Assembly (NCBI GenBank): GCA_965219515.1
Contig: OZ244776.1
Location: forward strand, 2,666,001-2,730,000
Direction: 5' to 3'
DNA: 64,000 nucleotides
DNA from: Ilyomonas sp965219515
GTDB lineage: Bacteria > Bacteroidota > Bacteroidia > Chitinophagales > Chitinophagaceae
Positions 49,201-57,599 of the stretch are shown here, in pieces. The position numbers and the translations under genes are program-made. The notes under the pieces were generated by a model that did no database searches, had not been told where the DNA came from, and saw only the letters and a program-made list of their open reading frames with translations. Each line of letters opens with the position of its first letter. Position 1 is the stretch's first letter.

Positions 49201-51074
49201 ACCTTCGAATTCGGCTGAGGCACCCCAAACGGATTGCCACCTTCATACTGTATGTAAGAACTGCCATTTTTAAAAAGAACGGTTTTATAAGCAGTAGTAG
49301 AAGTTCCGAACGGATAACCGGAATATCCCGTCGTAATCAGATCGCCTTCAATAAACGTGCTGCCGGCGTTAAAATTAATGCTGCCGGCAGCCAGACCTAT
49401 CAGCGAGTGCGCGCCTGACTGAAATGACATCGTGCCGTTGATGGTGCCGGAACTGCCGGTATTTACATCCATTTCAATTGCATTATTTCCATCGAAGGTT
49501 AATGTATCATCAGCATTAATTTTTAATCCGGCTGCACCGGTAATATTTATTGTTGTTGCAACCGATGCCTGCAATCTCACACGCGTATTGGTTCCGGCAA
49601 CGCTGAAACTTACAAGGTTGGCCGATGGCAGCGCCGTAACCGTAACAGCGGTGTTGGTATTAAAAATTACAGCATCTCCGTTGCCGGGTATGCCCGCAGG
49701 CGTCCAGTTAGCAGCCGTTGTCCAAGCACCATTGCCTCCGTTCCATGTATAAACCGTAGGCGGTGCGGGAATGGTAAAGGAAGAAGATGTAACTGAAGAA
49801 AGCGAAGGACTGCTGAATGTGATGGTGGCGGCAGAAATAAAAACCGTACTTGTTGCCATAAGACCGGAAAAAACCGCCGTGCCGGACAAAGTTGCCACAG
49901 TAGTTGTGCCACCTAATATCCAGTTGCCTTGCGTGGCAGTTGCCGTTATGTTGGCTGCATTATTTGTAACGTTGCCATATTGATCTGCTATGTAAACAAC
50001 AGGTTGTGTTGATAGTACTGCGCCATTTGATAGCGGACCTGTTGGCTGCGTTTTTACAGATAGTTTTGTTGCTGCGCCTGCGGCGATTGGCTGAATGACC
50101 GTATTGTCGGCATAACCGGTTGCCGTTACAACGATAGATTTTACGCCGGATGATTGCAGTAACGCCGATTGAGAAGGTATAAAATTAATAGAGCCGGAGG
50201 CTAACGAGTAAGCGGCTGATGACAAAGCGGTTCCGTTTACCGAAATACCGGTGATGGCATTTTGATAACTGTTATTTACCGGATAAGTAACGGTGAATGG
50301 CGCATCAACCGTGGCGTCGCCCGCAGGCGATAAAGCCGGCGGCGCAGGTTTTGTATTCAGCGTAATTGTAAAATCGTCAATGCCCATGCCTGCCGAATTG
50401 CTACCGGTAGCATCAACCCAGCGAAGCGTATAAGTGTCGCCGTTCGCAATGGTTAGCCCGGTGATGAAAACGGGTGTTAATACGGTTCGGTTGGCAGCCG
50501 CATTGCCATCAAGTTGCGCCGCACTTCCGGTTACGGGGGTTGTAAACTTTAAACCGGGAACATTTGTCCATCCGGTGGTATTTGACAGGGAAATGCTACC
50601 GGCCTGATACGAAAAAAACAGATTATCTGCTGCATTAGACCGCCATTCTTCCCCGGTATAACCAACCGTTAGCGATGTGATAACCGAACCTGTGTTGTTG
50701 GTAAATGTAAAGCCCAGATAACAGGTTAAGTTGTTGGTTTGAAGCATTCCCAAAGCTCTGTCAGAAGAACCAGTGGCGCCAAAACTGTAAATATTTCCGG
50801 TTTTATCAGAACCTGTTCCGGCATCATAAGTTGTGGTACTAATGGGACTACTTAATTTATAAAACGACCAGCCCGTGGAAAATATACCGCCGCTTTGCAG
50901 ATTATTTGCTCCTGTGTTGGCAAGAGAATTAAAATTCTGACTTACGGGCGTGTTTGCCGTTGTAATACTTAACTGCGCCTGACTTTGAACGAATGTTCCA
51001 ATAAAAATAAATAACAATAAAAATGGAATACAACGATTTTGTTTTGATTGTTGTAAACAAGTTTTGGTTTGCAT
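46299..51074 (-). CDS. Large T9SS-secreted adhesin-like protein
   Basis: 1591 residues. Signal peptide region to QAQLSITTANTPVSQNF. An N-terminal choice-of-anchor-like domain (to about 245) ends in GIDDFTITL. Ig-like domains follow (ITGISVNGTALSSAAYSL, SNGAVLSTQPVVYIADQYGN). WNGGNGAWTTAANWTPAG opens a long beta-helix-type region of repeated GNLTI/INGTATVNG units. After about residue 1090 (ERFIAGRRAWRFLSV) the Bacteroidota surface-protein ending follows, with a type A T9SS sorting domain (VQVYPNPVRGGRVTLRYGG to FSDKLVVAR). Probably a cell-surface adhesin. The last third is far richer in G and C than the rest, as if from another source. Confidence 0.85.
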   Translation of the reverse strand: MQTKTCLQQSKQNRCIPFLLLFIFIGTFVQSQAQLSITTANTPVSQNFNSLANTGANNLQSGGIFSTGWSFYKLSSPISTTTYDAGTGSDKTGNIYSFGATGSSDRALGMLQTNNLTCYLGFTFTNNTGSVITSLTVGYTGEEWRSNAADNLFFSYQAGSISLSNTTGWTNVPGLKFTTPVTGSAAQLDGNAAANRTVLTPVFITGLTIANGDTYTLRWVDATGSNSAGMGIDDFTITLNTKPAPPALSPAGDATVDAPFTVTYPVNNSYQNAITGISVNGTALSSAAYSLASGSINFIPSQSALLQSSGVKSIVVTATGYADNTVIQPIAAGAATKLSVKTQPTGPLSNGAVLSTQPVVYIADQYGNVTNNAANITATATQGNWILGGTTTVATLSGTAVFSGLMATSTVFISAATITFSSPSLSSVTSSSFTIPAPPTVYTWNGGNGAWTTAANWTPAGIPGNGDAVIFNTNTAVTVTALPSANLVSFSVAGTNTRVRLQASVATTINITGAAGLKINADDTLTFDGNNAIEMDVNTGSSGTINGTMSFQSGAHSLIGLAAGSINFNAGSTFIEGDLITTGYSGYPFGTSTTAYKTVLFKNGSSYIQYEGGNPFGVPQPNSKVSFEAQSTYYYRHKETVGTQTLMSIAGRTYGNLTIQNQSNVAGSKGSDTTIIQTLTVEAGSSFSANNSNTVTGSFIIYGDIKSDGDGAVTLMAGSNGNIVFSGGGLQTIGGNGTGKISLSRFLVAPGTTVTMQRNILADNAAVVRGILNTDVYIIAGAGTFSLAAGATIATANPSGISISGTIGAVQTTGARTFDAGGNYAYNGTVAQTTGNGLPSSVNNLIILNASGVSLPADITINGTATVNGLLIPSSDVIIGGSGTLQGNGTVHVSRTGSATGDFAEQYYLANKTLANLTVTFTGTEAQKISANTFGNLTITNSKGATMSGNVIVDKSLTLSVASTLTIGGHRLTVNGSIGGSGTVSGSALSDLNLSGSASKMLTFTPGNYYMHNVTIAANANNVSLADSLYITGGNSPGTLICNGTLFTNGLLTLKSDAAGDGRTGISAGQIIGNVTAERFIAGRRAWRFLSVAVVSGQTISEAWQEGAVPNPDIHTRNNPRPGYGTQITYDNNTAHGFDVNRTTAPSLKTWLAASRSWTTSAPFTNTTNINAYGAYCIFIRGSRAVDVSLGTSAPADNTILRATGTLRVGGYTQDYVTTAGNSVLIGNPYASTIDILSVINNNAGAFTADKFRVWDPAIAGKYGVGGYITYTNGIFAPTAPATQVSYSGGTFAQSGQAFMLEATTTGNTPVAFAESDKAAAQANVFGRMAQGQPQKAAYPAVYTNLMAQEDNHLSLIDGVAAGFAGRFSAKVDAGDAGKLLNFNENIMLVRDSQSLAIELRPLPAGNDTLYYKLLYLEARPYVLQIFTGRVRENMPVRGWLTDKYLGTQTEVNLNDTTLYHFTAGSDTASYRSRFMLVFSRSAKAGVIASLSGSAQAGSLLPAAVQVYPNPVRGGRVTLRYGGLAAGSYGVSVYSRAGQPLYQKQITAGKDGAAQSETLRLGSSLPQGSYTLTLTDSSGRVVFSDKLVVAR

Positions 51075-51299
51075 GAGCCTTCATTTAAGATATAGCGTGA
51101 TGTAAAGTTTTGGTGAGATTGGATTTTGAAAATAAACCGCAAGAGAACGGTTGTAAGCCAATGTTCAGGTAATGGCAGCAATGACTTTATTCGCTTGTTT
51201 CGGTTTATGAATCAAACATAAAATAAAAAAACGAAAATAAAAACAGCATTTAAAAAAATTTGCTGTTAACGGAGAAGAACGCTTAAGCAGTAACTGTAA

Positions 51300-51425
51300 G
51301 CGGCAAGCGATATATTTAACTGTGTTTACATCAGATTTACAGAAGAAGAATTAACGCTTAGCCAGCTACCGGCGGAGCATCTTAGCGCTGTGGTAGAAGC
51401 AATGGAAGCAGATAGGAAGAAGTGA
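51300..51425 (+). pseudogene. Possible gene-end remnant
   Basis: An open frame without a start codon reads FTEEELTLSQLPAEHLSAVVE then AMEADRKK and stop, a well-formed amphipathic protein tail. It is bounded upstream by a stop at 51297. No other gene is seen in the 557-base gap before the NmrA gene. It may be the remnant of a small gene; the family is not recognised. Confidence 0.3.
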
Positions 51426-51631
51426 GTATTTACATAAAAAATCAGATTTCGTTTGCAAATGCGCGGATGTAGTTTTTGATACGTTAGCATTTCTCTTCAC
51501 CGTTAATAATACACCCGTCGAACCAACCTTCATAAGATACTGACTTTCTCATTTAAGCTACGAAGTTCCTCTTTTAGGCTACATCTGCTTTTTGACAGTT
51601 GCACACCTTTGCATAAACAAAAAACAGAAAT

Positions 51632-52534
51632 ATGAACATCGTACTTACAGGTTCTTTAGGGAATATCAGCAAACCGCTCGCGCAGGAGTTGGTGCAAAAA
51701 GGGCATACGGTTACGGTTATCAGCAGTAAAGCCGAAAAAACAAAAGATATTGAAGCGTTGGGTGCTAATGCTGCCATAGGAAAAATGCAGGATACAGGTT
51801 TTTTATCGGCAACATTTAAAGGGGCGGATATTGTCTATCTTATGGAAGCGTGGGAAGGTATCGGTAGTTTATTTGACAAAAACATTGACTTTGCTGAAGG
51901 GATGCGCCAAATAGGCAGGAATTATAAGCAGGCGGTTGAACAGGCAGGTGTAAAACGTGTTGTGCATCTAAGCAGTGTGGGCGCACATAGCGAAACAGGA
52001 TACAGAACGCTTTCCGTTCATTATGATGTTGAAAATATTTTAAGACAACTTCCGGATAATGTCGCTATAAAATTTATGCGTCCGGTAGGTTTCTACACCA
52101 ATCTCTTCAGGTCTATGCAGACCATAAAGACGCAGGCTGCAATTATTTCAAATCATGGTGGTGATAACAAAGAACCCTGGGTTTCGCCGTTGGATATTGC
52201 AAGTGTGATTGCCGAAGAAATGGAAAAACCTTTTAATGGCAGAACTGTTCGTTATATCGCAAGCGATGAAGTTTCGCCAAACGAAATAGCAAAAGTGTTA
52301 GGCGAAGCAATAGGAAAGCCCGATTTGAAATGGCTTGTCGTCCCGGATGAACAACTACTGAATGGAATGTTAGAGGCAGGAGTAAATCCGAAAATTGCCA
52401 TGGGTATGATCGAAATGCAGGCAAGTCAGCGCAGCGGTTTGCTGTTTGAAGATTATTATCGCAACAAACCAACCTTGGGCAAAGTGAAGTTTGCCGATTT
52501 TGCAAAGGAATTTACATTGATTTATAACAATTAA
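51632..52534 (+). CDS. NmrA family NAD(P)-binding protein
   Basis: 300 residues. N-terminal Rossmann motif MNIVLTGSLGNISKPLAQEL (TGxxGxxG form), VTVISSKAEKTKDIEALGAN, GADIVYLMEAW, VKRVVHLSSVGAHSETGY and FMRPVGFYTNL, as in NmrA/QOR2-like atypical short-chain dehydrogenases. Likely an NAD(P)H-dependent quinone or aldehyde reductase, or a redox sensor. First gene of a three-gene operon with an SDR and an AraC regulator. The leader has TTTGACAG and CACCTTTG, promoter-like words with non-standard spacing. Confidence 0.88.
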   Translation: MNIVLTGSLGNISKPLAQELVQKGHTVTVISSKAEKTKDIEALGANAAIGKMQDTGFLSATFKGADIVYLMEAWEGIGSLFDKNIDFAEGMRQIGRNYKQAVEQAGVKRVVHLSSVGAHSETGYRTLSVHYDVENILRQLPDNVAIKFMRPVGFYTNLFRSMQTIKTQAAIISNHGGDNKEPWVSPLDIASVIAEEMEKPFNGRTVRYIASDEVSPNEIAKVLGEAIGKPDLKWLVVPDEQLLNGMLEAGVNPKIAMGMIEMQASQRSGLLFEDYYRNKPTLGKVKFADFAKEFTLIYNN

Positions 52535-52553
52535 AATTAAAAATAAATACAAG

Positions 52554-53291
52554 ATGAAAAAAGTATTAATCACCGGAGCCAATAAAAGCATTGGTTTTGA
52601 AACCGCACGGCAACTTCTTAAAAAAGGATTTCATGTGTATCTGGGCAGCCGCACTTTACAGAATGGGCAGGAAGCGGTGGAGAAGCTGAAAGCCGAAGGA
52701 CTGACAGAAGTAGAAGCCGTACAAATAGATGTAACGGATGACGAATCAGTAAAAACAGCCAGTGTTGAAATAGGCAAAAAAACTGATATGCTGGATGTAC
52801 TGATCAATAATGCCGGCATCACCGGCGGCATGCCGCAAAGCGCACTGAAAGCGACGATTGATCAATTCAAAAATACCTTTGAAACCAACCTGTTTGGCGT
52901 AGTAAGGGTAACACAGGCGTTTATAGATTTATTAAAAAAGTCGCCGGAACCACGGATTGTAAACGTTAGTTCAAGCCAGGGTTCGCTTACTTTAGCCAGC
53001 GATCCTTCTAATAAATATTATAACCATAAAGGAGCCGTTTATCAACCGACAAAATCGGCTCTGAATATGTACAGCATTGTGCTCGCTTATGAACTTCGGG
53101 ATACTCCAGTTAAAGTAAACATGGTTGATCCGGGTTTTATTAAAACTGATTTTAATAATCATCGGGGCACGGGAACTGTTGAAGAAGCGGCAGGACGAAT
53201 TATCAAATATGCTTTGATTGACAGCAACGGACCTACAGGAAAGTTTATTAGTGAAGAATATAATCCTGCAACAGGCGAAATTCCCTGGTAA
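52554..53291 (+). CDS. SDR family oxidoreductase
   Basis: 245 residues. Classical SDR: TGANKSIG at 8-15, NNAG at 85-88, catalytic S140 in VNVSSSQGS, and Y163 with K167 in YQPTKSALNM, then VNMVDPGFIKTDF. NAD(P)-dependent oxidation or reduction of a small carbonyl/alcohol; the substrate is unknown. It starts 19 bases after the NmrA stop and precedes the AraC gene, typical of a self-regulated detoxification operon. Confidence 0.93.
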   Translation: MKKVLITGANKSIGFETARQLLKKGFHVYLGSRTLQNGQEAVEKLKAEGLTEVEAVQIDVTDDESVKTASVEIGKKTDMLDVLINNAGITGGMPQSALKATIDQFKNTFETNLFGVVRVTQAFIDLLKKSPEPRIVNVSSSQGSLTLASDPSNKYYNHKGAVYQPTKSALNMYSIVLAYELRDTPVKVNMVDPGFIKTDFNNHRGTGTVEEAAGRIIKYALIDSNGPTGKFISEEYNPATGEIPW

Positions 53292-53323
53292 AATGTGGAT
53301 GAAGTTTCGTAAAATTTTACAGA

Positions 53324-54238
53324 ATGAAAAAGGAAGAAAACATACCGCAGAAATTTAAATCCTTGTCCGAGCTTCACCGGGTGTTTGGGCTGCCAAAGCC
53401 CTTACATCCGCTGGTAAGTTTTATAAACCTTGAAGACGTTAACATTGAGAGCGATGATTTAGCCGATTCATTCATGCTGGATTTTTATAAAATTGCTTAC
53501 AAAATAAACCTTTGTGGTAAAGCAAAATATGGACAGAATTATTACGACTTTGGCGAAGGCGGCTTAGTATTTACCGCACCAAATCAAATATTTGAAAGCC
53601 CTAAAAATAACAAGGCTTCCGGCTTTATGTTCCTTATTCATCCGGACTTTTTATTGTCTTATCCTTTAGCAAAAAAAATAAAACAGTATGGTTTCTTTTC
53701 TTACGCAGCCAATGAAGCCCTGCACCTTTCCGATCATGAAAAGGAAACCATTTTATCAATTTTTAAGATCATTGATGAGGAATTAAAAAGCAGAATTGAT
53801 GATTTCAGCCAGGATGTAATTATATCGCAAATTGAGTTACTATTGAATTATAGTAATCGTTTTTACAAGCGACAATTCATAACCCGCAAAGCAGTGAATA
53901 ACGATTTATTGCAGAAGTTAGAAGAAATTTTAGACGATTATTTCAACGTGGAAAGATCTTTAACTCAGGGAATACCTACAGTTCAATATCTTTCAGAACA
54001 ACTCAGTATATCTCCAACATATTTAAGCGATATGCTGCGTTCTTTAACCGGACAAAATGCTCAGCAACATATACATAACAAGCTTATTGAAAAAGCCAAA
54101 GAAAAATTATCTGCCACCAGTTTGTCAATAAGTGAAATTGCTTACGAATTAGGCTTTGAGCATCCGCAATCTTTTAGTAAATTATTCAAGACAAAAACCC
54201 ATTTTTCGCCTTTGGAATTTCGACAATCATTTAACTGA
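53324..54238 (+). CDS. AraC family transcriptional regulator
   Basis: 304 residues. N-terminal sensing domain (GKAKYGQNYYDFGEGGLVFT, SGFMFLIHPDFLL) and two C-terminal helix-turn-helix motifs (TVQYLSEQLSISPTYLSDML; SISEIAYELGFEHPQSFSKL, then FKTKTHFSPLEFRQ). Probably senses a small molecule and controls the operon in which it lies, or the oxidoreductase genes before it. The form is common near SDR genes in Bacteroidota. Confidence 0.93.
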   Translation: MKKEENIPQKFKSLSELHRVFGLPKPLHPLVSFINLEDVNIESDDLADSFMLDFYKIAYKINLCGKAKYGQNYYDFGEGGLVFTAPNQIFESPKNNKASGFMFLIHPDFLLSYPLAKKIKQYGFFSYAANEALHLSDHEKETILSIFKIIDEELKSRIDDFSQDVIISQIELLLNYSNRFYKRQFITRKAVNNDLLQKLEEILDDYFNVERSLTQGIPTVQYLSEQLSISPTYLSDMLRSLTGQNAQQHIHNKLIEKAKEKLSATSLSISEIAYELGFEHPQSFSKLFKTKTHFSPLEFRQSFN

Positions 54239-54262
54239 CAAATCACTACTGATAACAGGTTA

Positions 54263-54285
54263 GTGCCAAAATGCAGCTTTGGCAC
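54263..54285 (+). terminator. Hairpin behind the AraC gene
   Basis: Perfect 8-bp stem GTGCCAAA / TTTGGCAC with a seven-base loop, 25 bases after the stop. The T-run is weak, so termination may be partial. Confidence 0.45.
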
Positions 54286-54386
54286 CAGTGTGGTTTCTAT
54301 TGCAACGTACAGAGAAATATAAAACAAAAAAACCATTAGTTAAAGTGTTGCTGCTGACGCAGGAAGGCTTGCTGAGTATATGCGCT

Positions 54387-54840
54387 TTAGCGGTTTGCCA
54401 GTTGGCCGGATAGAGGCCTGGCTGCCCCGCCCGGCAATTTTTCCAGTACTTCCAAAGCCATTAAGCCGGTGCTGGCCGGCGACGCATCTACGTTTATAAC
54501 GGTTTTATCTGTTTTATTTTCTATCAGCGGCCGCCTGCTGGTAACAACAACCGTGTTACCTGCTGTTGCCTCTTTTGTCATGAGACGCACATCAGGCAAA
54601 GTGAAGCTTTGACCGGAAGCGAAAGAAAAAACGGGACTGTAATATTTTAGAAAATTAATCGCATCGATACTTATTACATAGCGATTACCATCATTCTCTT
54701 TTTCAAAAAAAAATGTTCGTTTTATCCGTAATTGCAATTGTAATAAGTGACGAATCTTTGACTTGTAAAAGACTTGCCGTAGCGGCTTTCATTGGTTTAT
54801 TACGTGCAGTTATGTTTCCGGTAATGTTAGCGGGCGTTTT
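54387..54840 (-). pseudogene. Truncated, frameshifted TonB-dependent receptor N-terminus
   Basis: The minus strand reads NITGNITARNKPMKAATASL and LQVKDSSLITIAITDKTN in one frame. After a run of nine A/T at 54705-54713 it continues in another frame with FFFEKENDGNRYVISIDAIN, KYYSPVFSFASGQSFTLPDV and VVVTSRRPLIENKTDKTVIN-VDAS, and ends at ALEVLEKLPG. This is the carboxypeptidase-regulatory domain and plug start of an outer-membrane beta-barrel/TonB receptor. After EKLPG the homology stops and 13 unrelated codons lead to a stop, so plug and barrel are lost. The homopolymer frameshift could be mutation or sequencing error; the truncation is real. Confidence 0.75.
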
Positions 54841-54970
54841 TTTGCGAATAACCGTTTTAAACAGCTTTTCCCAAAGCAAATACTTATATTTTAGAAGCTA
54901 AAGCCTTACACTAAACATGCATAGCTTTAACTAACGTATTGAGACCGTAAATAATATAATTTCCTTTTCG

Positions 54971-56083
54971 CTACCTCATCTTTTTTCGCAGCCAGGCTCT
55001 TACTGGTTCATCGTACAACTTTAAACTTGCATAAGCCAACACGACAGCTCCTGAAAATGTTAGCAGGGCGTATGGCCAAGCCTGCCCTAATGTAATGCCG
55101 CTATGATTGCTTACCCATGCCACGTAAAAATAGACAAGCACATAATGTGTCATATATAAGGGATAGGAAAGGGCGCCGAGGAACTTACAAATTTTATCTT
55201 CCTTTCCGCTATGCACCACACCACTGGCGCCGATATATACAACGAGTGGAAAAACAATGATGATGCAAAAAGCTTCGTACAAACCATTCATCCAGAGATG
55301 TTGGGCACCGCCTATTCTTGGCATCAGCAAAACAGCCGCAACCAGCACGCTACACCATAAGAAAGCATTGTTGATATAGACCGGCCGTGCTACCCGCGAT
55401 AAAAGCAAACCGGCAAAAAATGGAAATATCGTACGCGTTATCCCGATGCGCATGTGTCCGGCATTCAGTGTCCAGCCACCGGTAACGTCTCCGTTCGGGT
55501 TGGTAACAGCAAAATGCAAAAGCACGGCACCTGCCACTACTACAAAACAAGCCAATGCTTTATCCGATAATTTCCTTAGCCCCAGCGCGTAAAGAATATT
55601 GGCTATATATTCGAAAAATAATGACCAGCCAACACTATTTAGCGGATGCATTTCTTCCCAGCCGCGTATATCCATAGAAAGCGGTATGGGTAAAATTGTG
55701 CATCCTATCAGCCAAACAATAATCAGCTTCCATACAGGAACGGTATGAATGAGCGGCCATATGGTTGAATCGGTAAAGTAAAATGTAATGGCGCCAAGCG
55801 TCATGCCCAATACAACGAGTGGTTGCAGCCGCTCGAACCGGCGGCGAAGAAAGCCACCGATGGTTAACTTGTCCCACCTGTCGTCGTACGCATAGCCAAT
55901 TACAAAGCCGGATAAGAGAAAGAAAAAATCAACTGCCAGGTAACCGTGATTTACAATATTATCAAGGTGGCTGCCGGAGAGTGGTTCGGCGAGGTGAAAG
56001 AATACAACGATAATAGCTGCTACACCCCGAAGTCCATCTAATATTTGATAATGCGGCTTTGTGCCAAGCTTGTTGTTGTTCAT
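54971..56083 (-). CDS. Acyltransferase 3 family membrane protein (OafA/YrhL type)
   Basis: 370 residues with about ten hydrophobic segments. Family marks: YQILDGLRGVAAIIVVFFHL (the catalytic His at the end of helix 1), YLAVDFFFLLSGFVIGYAYD, FLRRRFERLQPL, and SLFFEYIANILY in the middle. It transfers acyl groups, usually acetyl, from the cytoplasm to exported sugars such as O-antigen, peptidoglycan or exopolysaccharide. Substrate unknown. It stands alone between decayed genes; envelope-modifying genes lie further upstream. Confidence 0.92.
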   Translation of the reverse strand: MNNNKLGTKPHYQILDGLRGVAAIIVVFFHLAEPLSGSHLDNIVNHGYLAVDFFFLLSGFVIGYAYDDRWDKLTIGGFLRRRFERLQPLVVLGMTLGAITFYFTDSTIWPLIHTVPVWKLIIVWLIGCTILPIPLSMDIRGWEEMHPLNSVGWSLFFEYIANILYALGLRKLSDKALACFVVVAGAVLLHFAVTNPNGDVTGGWTLNAGHMRIGITRTIFPFFAGLLLSRVARPVYINNAFLWCSVLVAAVLLMPRIGGAQHLWMNGLYEAFCIIIVFPLVVYIGASGVVHSGKEDKICKFLGALSYPLYMTHYVLVYFYVAWVSNHSGITLGQAWPYALLTFSGAVVLAYASLKLYDEPVRAWLRKKMR

Positions 56084-56352
56084 TAACGGCAGAAAATTTG
56101 GGCAATATACGGTAGCTTAACCAAGGAACAGATTGCATGTAGTTTGTATTGGAATACAGCAACCCACCTAAACCAGGTTGGAATGGAAGTAACAAACTTC
56201 AGGATAAAGACGGCGAAGGTGCAAATATTCGCTGAGTTTTTGTGTATTTTAAATCATCGTAAACTCGTCACCAAGCCATCCAACATTTTGAAAAAATATT
56301 TTGAAATCTTCCCGAAGATCATAAACTACAAATCCTTTAGGCTTACAGGTGA

Positions 56353-56526
56353 TTAAAAGAATAACATCGTAAGCCACATAAACAGATAAATAGTCATTAA
56401 CTCTTCATCTGTAATCACATCCGATGCATGGCTGTAATTACTGAACCGCTGCACTTCCCAACACAATTGCTCCTTATATTTGTCGCAGACATGAAAGTAA
56501 ATCCTGATTAGATTGTCTATTAGCAT
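56353..56526 (-). pseudogene. N-terminal fragment of a DDE transposase (IS982/IS4-like)
   Basis: 57 codons read MLIDNLIRIYFHVCDKYKEQ, LCWEVQRFSNYSHASDVITD and EELMTIYLFMWLTMLFF before a stop. This is the N-terminal start of Bacteroidota IS982-like transposases (the CWxVQRFSN...TDEEhhTIYL pattern, from memory). The catalytic part is absent. The rest of the 527-base gap between the acyltransferase and PhyH genes contains no other supported gene. It shows that a mobile element once inserted here. Confidence 0.6.
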
Positions 56527-56610
56527 ACATAATCTAACGAATTTGATTCACGTCTGTTTTCTTTTATACCCAACCCTTGATTCGCATAAATCGTTATAAT
56601 GCAGTAATAA

Positions 56611-57564
56611 TCACACCTCCACCAACGAAGGTCGTTCGGTGATTTCGTGATATTTAATTACGTCTTTTGCATAGTAATGAACCACCATGCTTTTCCGTGT
56701 CAGCGAATAGTCTTTGATAGGCGATCCACCATGAATGAGGTTGGCATTCCAAATAAGTACATCACCTTTTTTTGCAAAAAATGTGTTTTTCTCCAAACCA
56801 TTTTTTTGAATCACTTCTTCCACCACGTCTTCATAGTCCGGATAATCGTTTCTGCCCAACTTCAAAGCTGTGCTCATTTCATTAAAATCGTTGTTAAGCA
56901 GATAGGGTAGTTTGTGACTGCCGGGATAATAAAAAAGGGGTCCATTATTTTCGTTTGTATCTTCCAGTGCTATCCAAACGGCAATCAAATAGCCAAGCGG
57001 ATAAGTGGTCATGTGAATGCTGTCGGAATGAGCACGCTGGTTACTTCCTTTAATAAAATTCAAGGTTTGAAACGGCACGACTTCTTTGCCGAGAAGAAAC
57101 TGTAAAATACTGATCAGTTGAGGTGTGTAACTAACATTTTTGATAACAGAAGAAATCTTATTGGCAAAGGGCAACTTGTTGTCGTGCGTGGGTGTGATGA
57201 GATTTTTTTCAACAATTCGATTCACTTCTTCATTGATGGAAGAAACAATAGTGTCATCAAAAAAATTGTGCAATATCATAAACCCGTTGTCCGACCAACT
57301 CAAGATTTGTTTTTGCACATATTCCGGGAAAGTACTAAACCGGGGCTGCTGTGGTACGAGTACTTTTGCATTACCCACATCCAGCCATGCCTGTGAAGTT
57401 TTATCGGGAAAATCTTTGCTCGAAATAGATGCAAACAAGGGCTTGTGAAGATTATATTTTTTAAATGCCTGCTTATTGTGTAAAAGGCTTTTGTAATGTA
57501 GCATATTATATATCCAATGGGGAGGCTTATACCTTTTGAGTGCAGAAAAAATGCTTTTCATCAT
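56611..57564 (-). CDS. Phytanoyl-CoA dioxygenase (PhyH) family protein
   Basis: 317 residues. Fe(II)/2-oxoglutarate dioxygenase with the metal triad H179-x-D181 in RAHSDSIHM and H278 in LIHGGSPIK, and the 2-oxoglutarate-binding R290 in SLTRKSMVVHYY. WIALEDTNENNGPLFYYPGS is the usual PhyH central block. It hydroxylates an unknown substrate; PhyH enzymes act on lipids, antibiotics or sugars. It lies 35 bases after the damaged phosphoethanolamine transferase gene on the same strand, so it may serve cell-envelope modification (inference). Confidence 0.9.
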   Translation of the reverse strand: MMKSIFSALKRYKPPHWIYNMLHYKSLLHNKQAFKKYNLHKPLFASISSKDFPDKTSQAWLDVGNAKVLVPQQPRFSTFPEYVQKQILSWSDNGFMILHNFFDDTIVSSINEEVNRIVEKNLITPTHDNKLPFANKISSVIKNVSYTPQLISILQFLLGKEVVPFQTLNFIKGSNQRAHSDSIHMTTYPLGYLIAVWIALEDTNENNGPLFYYPGSHKLPYLLNNDFNEMSTALKLGRNDYPDYEDVVEEVIQKNGLEKNTFFAKKGDVLIWNANLIHGGSPIKDYSLTRKSMVVHYYAKDVIKYHEITERPSLVEV

Positions 57565-57599
57565 TCAAATCTAAATGATATTCTGAAATGGAAAAAGAG

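Noticed and set aside
54713..54901. Small plus-strand frame with a hydrophobic N-terminus
   Set aside because: Antisense to the TonB receptor remnant, which explains the sequence better.
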